NCBI GenBank assembly: GCA_022764265.1
Contig: JALERO010000103.1
Location: 1-46,421 of the forward strand
Source: Eubacterium sp.
Lineage (GTDB): Bacteria > Bacillota > Clostridia > Lachnospirales > Lachnospiraceae
Reading direction: 5' to 3'
Length of the DNA: 46,421 bases
Within the stretch, counting starts at the first letter, position 1. Every line of letters begins with the position of its first letter. The notes beneath the pieces were generated by a model that worked only from the letters and a program-made list of their open reading frames with translations, was not told where the DNA came from and did not search any database. Shown here piece by piece: positions 8,125 to 16,523 of the stretch. Made by a program: the position numbers and the translations under genes.

Positions 8125-9585
8125 ATGAAATGTAGTCAATTATTAGAAGGTTTAGTGTATAAATGTCTCCAGGGAGAGCTTTCTTCCGAGGTGACGGCGG
8201 TTGTCAACGATTCCAGAAAACTGGAGCCGGGATGTATGTTTATCTGTATTAAAGGAGCGTCCTTTGACGGACATACCTTTGCGGCAGAAGCGGCAGAAAA
8301 AGGAGCCTCCGTTCTTCTGGTAGAGGAGCCGGTGGAGGTTCCGGAAAATGTTACCGTGATTCAGGTGGAGAACACCCGCTATGCCATGGCACTGGTTTCT
8401 GCGGCATGGTTCGGACATCCGGCTGAGGAACTGACCACCATTGCGGTGACAGGCACAAAGGGCAAGACCACTACCACCTATATGATTCGGGATCTTTTAG
8501 AAAAAGCAGGACACAAGACAGGTGTCATCGGTACCATTGAAGTGAGAATCGGTGAGGAACATATTCCGGTCAATAATACAACACCGGAATCCTACGATAT
8601 TCACAGCTATTTCCGGCAGATGGTTGAGGCAGGCTGTGACACTGTGGTAATGGAGGCTTCCTCTCAGGGATTCAAGCTGGATCGTACTGCCGGTATTGAG
8701 TTTGATTACGGTTTGTTTACCAATCTTTCTCCGGATCATATCGGCCCAAATGAACATGAGAATTTTGAAGAATATTTATCCTGCAAGGCAATGCTTTTTG
8801 GGCAGTGTAAAAAAGGATTTGCCAATCTGGATGATGAACATTTTGCAGAGATCACGAAGGATGCCAAATGCCCGGTCAGAACTTTTGGTGAAGATGAGAG
8901 GGCAGATTTGAGAGCCGGTGAGATCAAGCTGACCAGAGATACCGATTTCCTCGGTGTGGATTTCAATCTGAGCGGTACGGTGGAAGGTAAAGTATCCTGT
9001 GGTATTCCGGGTACATTTAACGTGCATAATGCACTGGGAGCTATCAGCATCGTATTGGATATGGGAATGAACCTTGATGACATCAATGAGGTGCTGAAGA
9101 CCTTTACTGCCAAGGGACGGGTACAGATTATTCCGACTGGTTATGAATATACCCTGATTGTGGATTACGCCCACAATGCAGTGGCTTTGGAGAGCATTTT
9201 AAATACACTCAGAGCCTACCATCCAAACCGTCTGATCAGTCTTTTCGGATGTGGTGGAAACCGTTCCAAACTGCGTCGGTTTGAGATGGGAGAAGTGTCC
9301 GGCAAGCTGGCGGATCTCACGGTAATCACATCAGATAATCCGCGTTTTGAAGAGCCGCAGGCGATCATTGATGATATTCTCACCGGCATTCAGAAAACAG
9401 ATGGTAAGTATATTTCCATCATTGACAGACGGGAAGCCATTTCCTATGTAATGCATCATGCAGAGCCGGGGGATATTGTGGTTCTGGCAGGAAAAGGCCA
9501 TGAGACCTATCAGGAGATCAAAGGAAAGAAATATCATATGAGCGAGGAAGAGATCGTTCAGGATGTTTTGGACGGAAAATATTAA
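8125..9585 (+). CDS. murE: UDP-MurNAc-L-Ala-D-Glu:meso-DAP ligase
   Basis: MurE, 486 residues, adds the third peptide residue to the cell wall precursor in the cytosol. The Mur ligase ATP site TGTKGKTTT lies near residues 109-117, followed by NTTPESYDIHSYF and EASSQGFKLDRT. The substrate-specificity motif DNPR (SDNPRFEEP, about residue 404) is the one associated with meso-diaminopimelate rather than lysine. AGGGATGA lies upstream of the ATG. It is not in the division cluster at 25-37 kb, where many bacteria keep it; here it has its own promoter and precedes priA by a few bases. Confidence 0.95.
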   Translation: MKCSQLLEGLVYKCLQGELSSEVTAVVNDSRKLEPGCMFICIKGASFDGHTFAAEAAEKGASVLLVEEPVEVPENVTVIQVENTRYAMALVSAAWFGHPAEELTTIAVTGTKGKTTTTYMIRDLLEKAGHKTGVIGTIEVRIGEEHIPVNNTTPESYDIHSYFRQMVEAGCDTVVMEASSQGFKLDRTAGIEFDYGLFTNLSPDHIGPNEHENFEEYLSCKAMLFGQCKKGFANLDDEHFAEITKDAKCPVRTFGEDERADLRAGEIKLTRDTDFLGVDFNLSGTVEGKVSCGIPGTFNVHNALGAISIVLDMGMNLDDINEVLKTFTAKGRVQIIPTGYEYTLIVDYAHNAVALESILNTLRAYHPNRLISLFGCGGNRSKLRRFEMGEVSGKLADLTVITSDNPRFEEPQAIIDDILTGIQKTDGKYISIIDRREAISYVMHHAEPGDIVVLAGKGHETYQEIKGKKYHMSEEEIVQDVLDGKY

Positions 9586-9612
9586 TCAGTGACAGAAAGA
9601 ACAGGAAAGCAT

Positions 9613-11859
9613 ATGGAACAAACATTATATGCGGATGTTGTGATAGATATTTCCCATGAGGCACTCGATAAAATATTTCAGTACAGAGTGCCTCTTTCCC
9701 TGCGGGAAACCGTCACCCCGGGAGTGCGGGTCTGCGTACCCTTCGGAAAAGGGAATCGGGAGACGGAAGGCTATGTGGTAGCAATCGGGCGGGAGCCTGA
9801 TTATGATCCGGACAAAATCAAAGAAATATTACGCGTTGTGGAGGGAAGCCTTTCGGTGGAATCCCAGCTGATTCAGGTGGCGGATTTTCTGAAAAAACAA
9901 TATGGCTCGTCCATGATTGCTGCTCTTCGTACAGTGATGCCGGTAAAGAATCAAGTGAAGCACAGAGAAGAGATTACAATTTTTCTTTCCCTGGAAAAGG
10001 AAGAAGCCGAGGCACTGCTGACCCAATGGGAACGGAAGCATTATGTGGCCAGAGCAAGATTTCTAAAGCGGCTTCTGGAAGAAGGCGCGATGTCCAAGGA
10101 GGAAGCGGTAAAAGAATGTAAACTGCCTGTGAAAGAACTCCGAAAGCTGGAGTCGGACGGGCGGATTCGAATAGAAAAAAGAATCATCTATCGGGATCCC
10201 TTTGCTCATTTACAGAAGAAGGAAACGGCAGTCTGCCTTAACGAAGAACAGCAGACCATTGTGGATGATTTTCAGAAGAGATATGAGGCAGGAGAACAGA
10301 ATACCTATCTATTATACGGAGTGACAGGAAGCGGAAAGACAGAAGTATATCTCGCATTAATTGAGCAGGTGTTGAAAAAAGAAAAACAGGCCATCGTGCT
10401 GATTCCGGAAATCTCCCTGACCTATCAGACCGTTCGCCGGTTTTATGAACGGTTTGGGAACCGAATTGCGGTGATTCATTCCCGGATGTCCATGGGAGAG
10501 AAATCCGATGCCTGTGAGAGAATTCGTCAGGGAGACGCCGATGTGGTGATCGGAGCCCGCTCCGCTCTATTTGCCCCCACAAAGGATTTGGGACTCATCA
10601 TCATCGATGAGGAACATGACGGTGCTTACAAAAGTGATACCTCACCCAAATATCATGCCAGAGAGACTGCCATTTTCCGAGCGGGGCTGGCTGGAGCCAG
10701 TGTGGTTCTGGGATCGGCTACTCCTTCGGTGGAGAGCTTTTACAAAGCGCAAAAAGGGGAATATATTTTGTGGACCATGAAAAAGCGAGCGGGAAATGCA
10801 CTGCTGCCATCGGTTCAGATCGAAGATCTCCGGGAGGAATTCCGGAGGGGAAATCGCTCCATATTCAGTGAAAGTCTCAGGCAGAAGATGCAGGAGAGGC
10901 TGGAGAAAAAGGAACAGATCATGCTTTTCCTCAATCGAAGGGGCTTTGCCGGATTTGTGTCCTGTCGGAATTGCGGAACGGTCATTAAATGTCCTCACTG
11001 TGATGTGTCTTTAACTTATCACAGAAACGGGAGCCTCAGGTGTCATTATTGTGGATATGAAACTGCATTTACCAGACAGTGTCCGGTCTGCAAAAGCCCC
11101 CATGTAGCAGCCTTCGGACTGGGGACGGAGAAGGTGGAGGCGGCATTGTATCAGGAATTTCCGGGAGTGCGGGTGATCCGGATGGACATGGATACCACCA
11201 GACGGAAAAATGCTCACCAGCAGATGCTTCAGGCGTTTTCAGCAGGAGAGGCGGATATTTTGCTGGGCACGCAGATGATCGTGAAGGGGCATGATTATCC
11301 CAATGTTACATTAGTTGGAATTCTGGCAGCGGATTTATCCCTTCACGGACAGGATTTTCGCAGCGGAGAGAGGACGTTCCAGTTGCTCTGCCAGGCGGCG
11401 GGAAGGGCAGGTCGGGGAGATAAAAAAGGAGAGGTGGTCATTCAGACCTACTCGCCGGATCATTATGCGATCACCACTGCTGCCGAACACTCCTATGACG
11501 CCTTTTATGAGCAGGAATATGCCTACCGGAACCTCATGGGATATCCGCCCTGTGCGCATCTGCTGGTGATTCTCATCCAGTGTGCGGAGGAATCTCAGGC
11601 GGTACTCACCGTCATGCGGATTCAGAAAATGATCGAGCAAAGTCAGGAGTCCGGTGATGACGGGGTGCAGATCTTAAATCCCGGTCAGGCAGCCATTTCC
11701 AAGTTGAAGGATGTATACCGCAAAGTATTGTATCTGAAACATGCAGATGCAGAGAAACTCTTGAATCTGAAGTCCCGTCTGGAGCCGGTTCTCGAGAAGC
11801 ATCCGCTTTTTGCCGGTGTTCAGATTCAGTTTGATTTTGATCCTATGAATTTATACTAA
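9613..11859 (+). CDS. priA: Primosomal protein N' (PriA helicase)
   Basis: PriA, 3'-5' superfamily 2 DNA helicase that restarts stalled replication forks. Walker A is GVTGSGKTEVY, Walker B IIIDEEHDGAYKSD, then GSATPSVESF. Eight zinc-binding cysteines occur as CRNCG, CPHC, CHYCG and CPVC. Later motifs IVKGHDYPNVTLV and QAAGRAGRGDKKG are complete. Length is about 748 residues, usual for the family. The track begins at GTG 9589; ATG 9613 (MEQTLYADVVID) follows AGGAAAG by 3-4 nt and aligns better with the family N-terminus. The gene lies 27 nt after murE. Confidence 0.96.
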   Translation: MEQTLYADVVIDISHEALDKIFQYRVPLSLRETVTPGVRVCVPFGKGNRETEGYVVAIGREPDYDPDKIKEILRVVEGSLSVESQLIQVADFLKKQYGSSMIAALRTVMPVKNQVKHREEITIFLSLEKEEAEALLTQWERKHYVARARFLKRLLEEGAMSKEEAVKECKLPVKELRKLESDGRIRIEKRIIYRDPFAHLQKKETAVCLNEEQQTIVDDFQKRYEAGEQNTYLLYGVTGSGKTEVYLALIEQVLKKEKQAIVLIPEISLTYQTVRRFYERFGNRIAVIHSRMSMGEKSDACERIRQGDADVVIGARSALFAPTKDLGLIIIDEEHDGAYKSDTSPKYHARETAIFRAGLAGASVVLGSATPSVESFYKAQKGEYILWTMKKRAGNALLPSVQIEDLREEFRRGNRSIFSESLRQKMQERLEKKEQIMLFLNRRGFAGFVSCRNCGTVIKCPHCDVSLTYHRNGSLRCHYCGYETAFTRQCPVCKSPHVAAFGLGTEKVEAALYQEFPGVRVIRMDMDTTRRKNAHQQMLQAFSAGEADILLGTQMIVKGHDYPNVTLVGILAADLSLHGQDFRSGERTFQLLCQAAGRAGRGDKKGEVVIQTYSPDHYAITTAAEHSYDAFYEQEYAYRNLMGYPPCAHLLVILIQCAEESQAVLTVMRIQKMIEQSQESGDDGVQILNPGQAAISKLKDVYRKVLYLKHADAEKLLNLKSRLEPVLEKHPLFAGVQIQFDFDPMNLY

Positions 11860-11883
11860 ATAAAGAAAAATCAATCGGCCGGA

Positions 11884-11923
11884 GCCTGGAAAGTGAGGGC
11901 GTAAGTCCTTTACGAGCGGGTTC
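11884..11923 (+). other. tRNA-Ser(GGA)-like fragment
   Basis: GCCTGGAAAGTGAG (11884-11897) is identical to the anticodon-arm segment of the tRNA-Ser(GGA) gene at 46025-46113. It is followed by a variable-arm-like hairpin CGTAA-gtcct-TTACG and then GGGTTC, the order seen in the tRNA. Acceptor, D and T arms are missing and the anticodon stem does not pair, so it cannot be a working tRNA. Confidence 0.3.
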
Positions 11924-11937
11924 TGGTATGATATGAT
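11909..11937 (+). promoter_or_regulatory. Candidate sigma-A promoter of def
   Basis: TTTACG (11909-11914), 17 bp spacer, TATGAT (11932-11937) in the 126-bp gap between priA and def. Confidence 0.5.
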
Positions 11938-11985
11938 TGTCCATGAAAATAAAGAGAAATGAGAATTTGATAAGGAGGAAATGAC

Positions 11986-12468
11986 ATGGCGATCCGAAAA
12001 ATTCGTTATATTGGTGATGAATGTTTAAATAAAGTGTGCAAGCCGGTTCAGAAGATGACACCGGCAACACGGGAATTAATTGAAGATTTGTTTGATACGA
12101 TGCATGAGGCAATGGGAGTTGGTCTGGCTGCTCCCCAGGTGGGGATTCTGCGCCGCGTCTGCGTGGTAGACGTGATGGACGGAGATCCGATCGTCCTCAT
12201 TAACCCGGAGATTATTGAAACTTCGGGCGAGCAGACCGATGATGAGGGATGCCTCAGTGTTCCGGGAAAATGTGCCTTGGTTACAAGACCTGACTATGTA
12301 AAAGTGTCTTCTCTGGATATGGACATGAACCCGGTGGTGTATGAAGGAGAAGGACTTCGTGCAAGAGCAATCCTTCATGAGATGGATCACCTTGATGGTG
12401 TCCTTTACGGAGAGAGAGCCAGCGAGCCGTACAGAGATATCGAAGAAGAGGAAGATTGGGAAGAATGA
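11986..12468 (+). CDS. def: Peptide deformylase
   Basis: Peptide deformylase, 160 residues, removes the formyl group from nascent N-formyl-methionine. All three family motifs are present: GVGLAAPQVG, EGCLSVPG (metal-binding Cys) and HEMDHLDG (HExxH, two metal-binding His). AAGGAGG sits 9 nt before the ATG. The stop overlaps the fmt start (ATGA), coupling the enzyme that removes formyl to the one that adds it. Confidence 0.96.
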   Translation: MAIRKIRYIGDECLNKVCKPVQKMTPATRELIEDLFDTMHEAMGVGLAAPQVGILRRVCVVDVMDGDPIVLINPEIIETSGEQTDDEGCLSVPGKCALVTRPDYVKVSSLDMDMNPVVYEGEGLRARAILHEMDHLDGVLYGERASEPYRDIEEEEDWEE

Positions 12469-13394
12469 GAATCGTATTTATGGGAACGCCGGATTTCTCT
12501 GTCCCGACGCTGGAACAGCTGATCAGGAATCATCAGGTAGTGGGCGTCGTTACTCAGCCTGATAAACGGAAGGGAAGAGGAAAGGCCATGGCTTTTCCAC
12601 CGGTAAAAGAAAAGGCGCTGGAATATGATATTCCGGTATACCAGCCGGTAAAGGTGAGAGAACCGGAATTTATAGAAGAACTGAAAAAAATGAATCCGGA
12701 TATTATTGTTGTTGTGGCCTTTGGACAGATTCTTCCGGAAGAAATTCTGAATCTGCCGCCATACGGATGTGTGAATGTCCATGCATCGCTGTTGCCGAAA
12801 TATCGTGGGGCAGCTCCGATTCAGTGGGCTGTCATTGACGGAGAGAAGGAGACCGGAGTGACAACCATGTATATGGCGAAGGGCCTGGATACCGGCGATA
12901 TGCTGGATAAAGTAGTGGTTCCGATCGACCCGAAGGAGACAGGAGAATCTCTGCATGATAAGTTGTCGGAGGCTGGTGGAAGGCTGATTCTCGAAACTCT
13001 CACCAAACTGGAGAATGGAACCGCAGTGCGCATTCCTCAAAACGATGCGGAGAGCTGTTATGCCAAAATGCTCACCAAAGAATTGGGTGAGATCGACTGG
13101 AATCAGAGTGCGGCTGCCATTGAAAGATTAATTCGCGGATTAAATTCCTGGCCAAGTGCCTATACTCATCTGGATGGAAAGACCCTGAAGATCTGGGATG
13201 CCGATGTGGAAGAGGGACAGGCCGATGTGGCTGTGGGAACGGTTACTGAAGTGAAAAAGGACTGTTTTTATGTGCAGACCGGTGATGGAAGACTGAAGAT
13301 CAATGAGATTCAGCTTCAGGGCAAAAAAAGAATGGCGGTCCAGGCCTTTTTGCTGGGATACAAAATAGAAAAGGGAACGGTTTTACATGGCTGA
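12465..13394 (+). CDS. fmt: Methionyl-tRNA formyltransferase
   Basis: Fmt, 309 residues, transfers a formyl group from 10-formyl-THF to Met-tRNAfMet. Visible motifs are IVFMGTPDFSVPTLE at the N-terminus, the formyltransferase site NVHASLLPKYRGAAPIQW, and GVTTMYMAKGLDTGDML. The C-terminal OB-fold part holds LNSWPSAYT. The track starts at a TTG (12456), but ATG 12465 gives the conserved MRIVFMGTP and overlaps the def stop by 4 nt. The 3' end overlaps rsmB by 8 nt. Confidence 0.95.
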   Translation: MRIVFMGTPDFSVPTLEQLIRNHQVVGVVTQPDKRKGRGKAMAFPPVKEKALEYDIPVYQPVKVREPEFIEELKKMNPDIIVVVAFGQILPEEILNLPPYGCVNVHASLLPKYRGAAPIQWAVIDGEKETGVTTMYMAKGLDTGDMLDKVVVPIDPKETGESLHDKLSEAGGRLILETLTKLENGTAVRIPQNDAESCYAKMLTKELGEIDWNQSAAAIERLIRGLNSWPSAYTHLDGKTLKIWDADVEEGQADVAVGTVTEVKKDCFYVQTGDGRLKINEIQLQGKKRMAVQAFLLGYKIEKGTVLHG

Positions 13395-14757
13395 GAAATA
13401 TGATATGAGAGAGGCGGCACTGGATACGCTGATTGATATGGAACGTAATCATAAGCTTTCTCATATTGCAATCGGAGAGAGTCTGATGCGATATCAGTTT
13501 GCGCCGAAGCAGGATCGGGCTTTTTATACTCATCTTTGTGAAGGGGTAATGGAGAGACAGATTTATCTCGATTATATTCTTGATTCCTATTCCAAAGTAA
13601 AAATGAAAAAATGTAAGCCATTCATCCGTAATCTTCTTCGAATGTCGGCCTATCAGATTCTATTCATGAATGTGAGAGATGCCGCAGCCTGCAATGAAGC
13701 AGTTTCCCTGGCCAAAAAGCGGGGGTTTCGAAATCTTTCCGGTTTTGTCAATGGGGTTCTTAGAACTATCGTGCGTTCCAAAGAGCAGCTTCCTCTTCCG
13801 GATCAGAAGAAGGAACCGATGCGCTATTATTCTGTTCGCTATTCCATACCACTGTGGCTGGTGGAGTTTCTAAATGAGCAGTATGGGGAAGAAATACTTG
13901 AAAAAATGCTTTCCTCATTTCTGGAAGTGAGACCGACCTCAATCCGGACCAACCTTTCCAGAATCACTCCCGGTGAGCTGGAAGAACAGTTAAAGAGAGA
14001 GAACGTGACTGTGGAATCCGGAAAGTATTTTGATTATGCTTTTCGGATTGCCGATTATAATTATCTGGGTAAGCTGCCATCTTTTCGGGATGGACTTTTT
14101 TCCGTGCAGGATGAGAGCTCCATGTTTCCGGTGGCGGTGTCGGATCTTTCAACCGGATGCCGTGTGCTGGATGTCTGTGCGGCTCCGGGCGGAAAAACCT
14201 TTCATGCGGCAGACCTTGTCGGTGCCGAAGGCAAGGTAATTGCAAGAGATTTGACAGAATTTAAGACTGAGTTAATTGAAGAAAATAATGATAGAATAAA
14301 GTATCCGCAGGTGGAAGTCCAGCAGTGGGATGCCAGAGTTCCTGATGAAACGCTCTTTGGAACCATGGACGTGGTGCTGGCAGATCTGCCCTGCAGCGGC
14401 CTCGGAATCATGGGAAGGAAAAATGATATCAAATATCACATTTCCAAAGAGCAGATGGAAGAGCTGGTGTTGCTGCAGAGAGAGATTTTATCCGTTGTGT
14501 GGCGGTATGTGAAGCCGGGAGGGCAGCTGATCTTCTCGACTTGTACGCTGAATCGGGCGGAAAATGAAGAAAATGTCCGCTGGATTGAGGAAAACACCCC
14601 TCTTCGGGCAATTTCCATTGAGGAAAAGCTGCCGGAAGCACTTCGGGGCAGAACCGGAGAGAAAGGATATCTGCAGCTCATTCCCGGAGTGGACGCGTGT
14701 GACGGATTCTTTATATCGAAGTTTGTTTTGGAGGAAAAGAATGGCCGAATGGATTGA
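13387..14757 (+). CDS. rsmB: 16S rRNA m5C967 methyltransferase RsmB
   Basis: RsmB (Sun/Fmu), 456 residues. An N-terminal NusB-like RNA-binding domain (residues about 1-140, with KMKKCKPFIRNLLRMSAYQI) precedes a Rossmann methyltransferase. The AdoMet site is LDVCAAPGGKT. Two family cysteines are present, in ADLPCSGLG and in FSTCTLNRAENE; the latter is the usual nucleophile. It methylates C967 (E. coli numbering) of 16S rRNA. Overlaps fmt by 8 nt and rlmN by 17 nt. Confidence 0.94.
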   Translation: MAEKYDMREAALDTLIDMERNHKLSHIAIGESLMRYQFAPKQDRAFYTHLCEGVMERQIYLDYILDSYSKVKMKKCKPFIRNLLRMSAYQILFMNVRDAAACNEAVSLAKKRGFRNLSGFVNGVLRTIVRSKEQLPLPDQKKEPMRYYSVRYSIPLWLVEFLNEQYGEEILEKMLSSFLEVRPTSIRTNLSRITPGELEEQLKRENVTVESGKYFDYAFRIADYNYLGKLPSFRDGLFSVQDESSMFPVAVSDLSTGCRVLDVCAAPGGKTFHAADLVGAEGKVIARDLTEFKTELIEENNDRIKYPQVEVQQWDARVPDETLFGTMDVVLADLPCSGLGIMGRKNDIKYHISKEQMEELVLLQREILSVVWRYVKPGGQLIFSTCTLNRAENEENVRWIEENTPLRAISIEEKLPEALRGRTGEKGYLQLIPGVDACDGFFISKFVLEEKNGRMD

Positions 14758-15790
14758 TATCAGATCCATGAATATGGAAGAATTGACGGATGCCCTGGTG
14801 GAAGTCGGGGAGAAGAAATTTCGTGCAAAACAGATATATGGCTGGGTTCATCAAAAATTGGTGCGCAGTCCGGAAGAAATGAAAAATGTGCCAAAAAGCT
14901 GTCTGGATAAGCTGCTGAAGGATCATCCGTTTTATGGAGTAAATGAGGTGGAGCGCCATGTATCGAAAATAGACGGTACCATGAAGTTTCTCTTTTCCCT
15001 TCATGACGGCAATATCGTTGAGAGTGTGTTGATGAAATACAAGCATGGTAATTCCGTCTGTATTTCTTCCCAGGCAGGATGCAGGATGGGTTGCCGATTT
15101 TGTGCATCCACTTTGCTGGGACTGTCCAGAAATCTCTATCCATCGGAGATGCTGGATCAGATTTATGCCATTCAGAAGGCAACCGGAGAGAGGGTTTCTC
15201 ATATTGTGGTGATGGGAACCGGGGAACCTTTTGATAATTTTGAGGCCCTTTGTAGAATGATTGAAATGATCAGTGCACCGGAGGGACTTAATATCGGACA
15301 TCGGAATATCACGGTGTCCACCTGTGGGATCGTGCCGAAGATTTATGAATTTGCCGACCGGAACCCTCAGATTACTCTGGCGATTTCTCTCCATGCACCG
15401 AATGATGAGATGCGCAGAAATCTGATGCCGATTGCCAACCGATATTCCATGGAAGAGTTGATGAAAGCCGCCAGATACTATGTGGATCAGACCAGAAGGC
15501 GTATCACCTTTGAGTACAGTCTGGTGAAGGGAGTCAATGACAGGAAGGAAGATGCAGCGCAGCTGACAGAACTGGTGAGAGGTCTGAATTGTCATATCAA
15601 TCTGATTCCGGTCAATCCGATCAAAGAAAGAGATTTTGTGCAGTCCGATCAGAATAATGTGACCGCATTTAAGCATATGCTGGAAAGACAGCACATTCAG
15701 GTTACCGTCCGCAGGGAGATGGGAAGAGATATTTCCGCGGCCTGCGGACAGTTGAGAAAGGGATATAAAGAAAGGGGTGGAAATGGATGA
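14741..15790 (+). CDS. rlmN: Dual-specificity RNA methyltransferase RlmN
   Basis: RlmN, 349 residues, radical SAM enzyme that methylates C2 of an adenosine in 23S rRNA and in some tRNAs. The cluster motif is GCRMGCRFCAS (CX3CX2C). The two family cysteines used in the methyl-transfer mechanism appear to be those in VCISSQAG and in ISAACGQLR. The track extends 59 codons upstream inside rsmB; ATG 14741 (MAEWIDIRSM) has GGAGG 6 nt before it and matches the family start. Its stop overlaps the phosphatase start (ATGA). Confidence 0.95.
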   Translation: MAEWIDIRSMNMEELTDALVEVGEKKFRAKQIYGWVHQKLVRSPEEMKNVPKSCLDKLLKDHPFYGVNEVERHVSKIDGTMKFLFSLHDGNIVESVLMKYKHGNSVCISSQAGCRMGCRFCASTLLGLSRNLYPSEMLDQIYAIQKATGERVSHIVVMGTGEPFDNFEALCRMIEMISAPEGLNIGHRNITVSTCGIVPKIYEFADRNPQITLAISLHAPNDEMRRNLMPIANRYSMEELMKAARYYVDQTRRRITFEYSLVKGVNDRKEDAAQLTELVRGLNCHINLIPVNPIKERDFVQSDQNNVTAFKHMLERQHIQVTVRREMGRDISAACGQLRKGYKERGGNG

Positions 15791-16518
15791 AATCCTTTGG
15801 ACTTACGGACATTGGAAAGAAAAGAAAAATTAATCAGGATTATCTGTTTTTCTCCGATGAGGCTGTCGGCTGTTTCCCGAATCTCTATATAGTGGCTGAT
15901 GGAATGGGTGGCCATAGAGCAGGAGATAAAGCCTCTTCTTATTCCGTGACAAGATTTGTGGAGCTTGCCAGAAAGACAGAGAGAGAGCTCCCGTTTCTTT
16001 CCATGGAAAAAATATTAAAACAGGTGAATAAAGAAGTATTTCAGTTATCCCAAAGAGAAGAAGAATATTCCGGAATGGGAACTACCTTTGTAGTTGCGAC
16101 GGTTGTGGATAAAGTAGTATATGTGATGAATGTCGGTGACAGTCGTCTATACTATTATGATGGCAAACTGAAACAGGTAACCATGGATCACTCTCTGGTG
16201 GAAGAGTTGGTGAGAGCCGGGGAACTGAACCGTCTGGAGAGCAGAAATCATCCACAGAAAAATATTATTACAAAAGCAGTTGGAGTATCCGAGACGATCC
16301 AGCCGGATTTCTTTATGCTGGACATTGAGGAGGGAGAGAAAATTCTCCTTTGCTCTGATGGCCTGACCAATATGGTGGATGATGAAAAACTGGAAGAAAT
16401 CATGTCGGAACCGGAAGAATTGAATCAGATGGCACAGGAATGTATCAATGAGGCCCTGTTTTACGGTGGTCTGGATAACATTGCAGTAGTCATCGCCCAA
16501 TACGGAAACGGGAGGTGA
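15787..16518 (+). CDS. stp: PP2C-type Ser/Thr protein phosphatase (PrpC/Stp)
   Basis: PPM/PP2C metal-dependent protein phosphatase, 243 residues. Motifs: RKINQDYLFF, ADGMGGHRAGDKAS (metal-binding Asp/Gly), GMGTTFVVATV, NVGDSRLYYY, LLCSDGLTNMV and GGLDNIAVV. In Firmicutes it reverses phosphorylation by the PASTA kinase encoded next to it, and this order (rlmN-prpC-prkC) is the B. subtilis one. The start overlaps rlmN (ATGA); the kinase GTG follows its stop by 5 nt. Confidence 0.94.
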   Translation: MKSFGLTDIGKKRKINQDYLFFSDEAVGCFPNLYIVADGMGGHRAGDKASSYSVTRFVELARKTERELPFLSMEKILKQVNKEVFQLSQREEEYSGMGTTFVVATVVDKVVYVMNVGDSRLYYYDGKLKQVTMDHSLVEELVRAGELNRLESRNHPQKNIITKAVGVSETIQPDFFMLDIEEGEKILLCSDGLTNMVDDEKLEEIMSEPEELNQMAQECINEALFYGGLDNIAVVIAQYGNGR

Positions 16519-16523
16519 CGCGA

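Noticed and set aside
14711-15694. 327-codon minus-strand ORF
   Set aside because: It lies entirely opposite rlmN, shows no recognisable domain and has no ribosome site; it is a codon-bias shadow, as are the other long antisense ORFs (for example 1966-2448, 12405-13040, 44270-44860).
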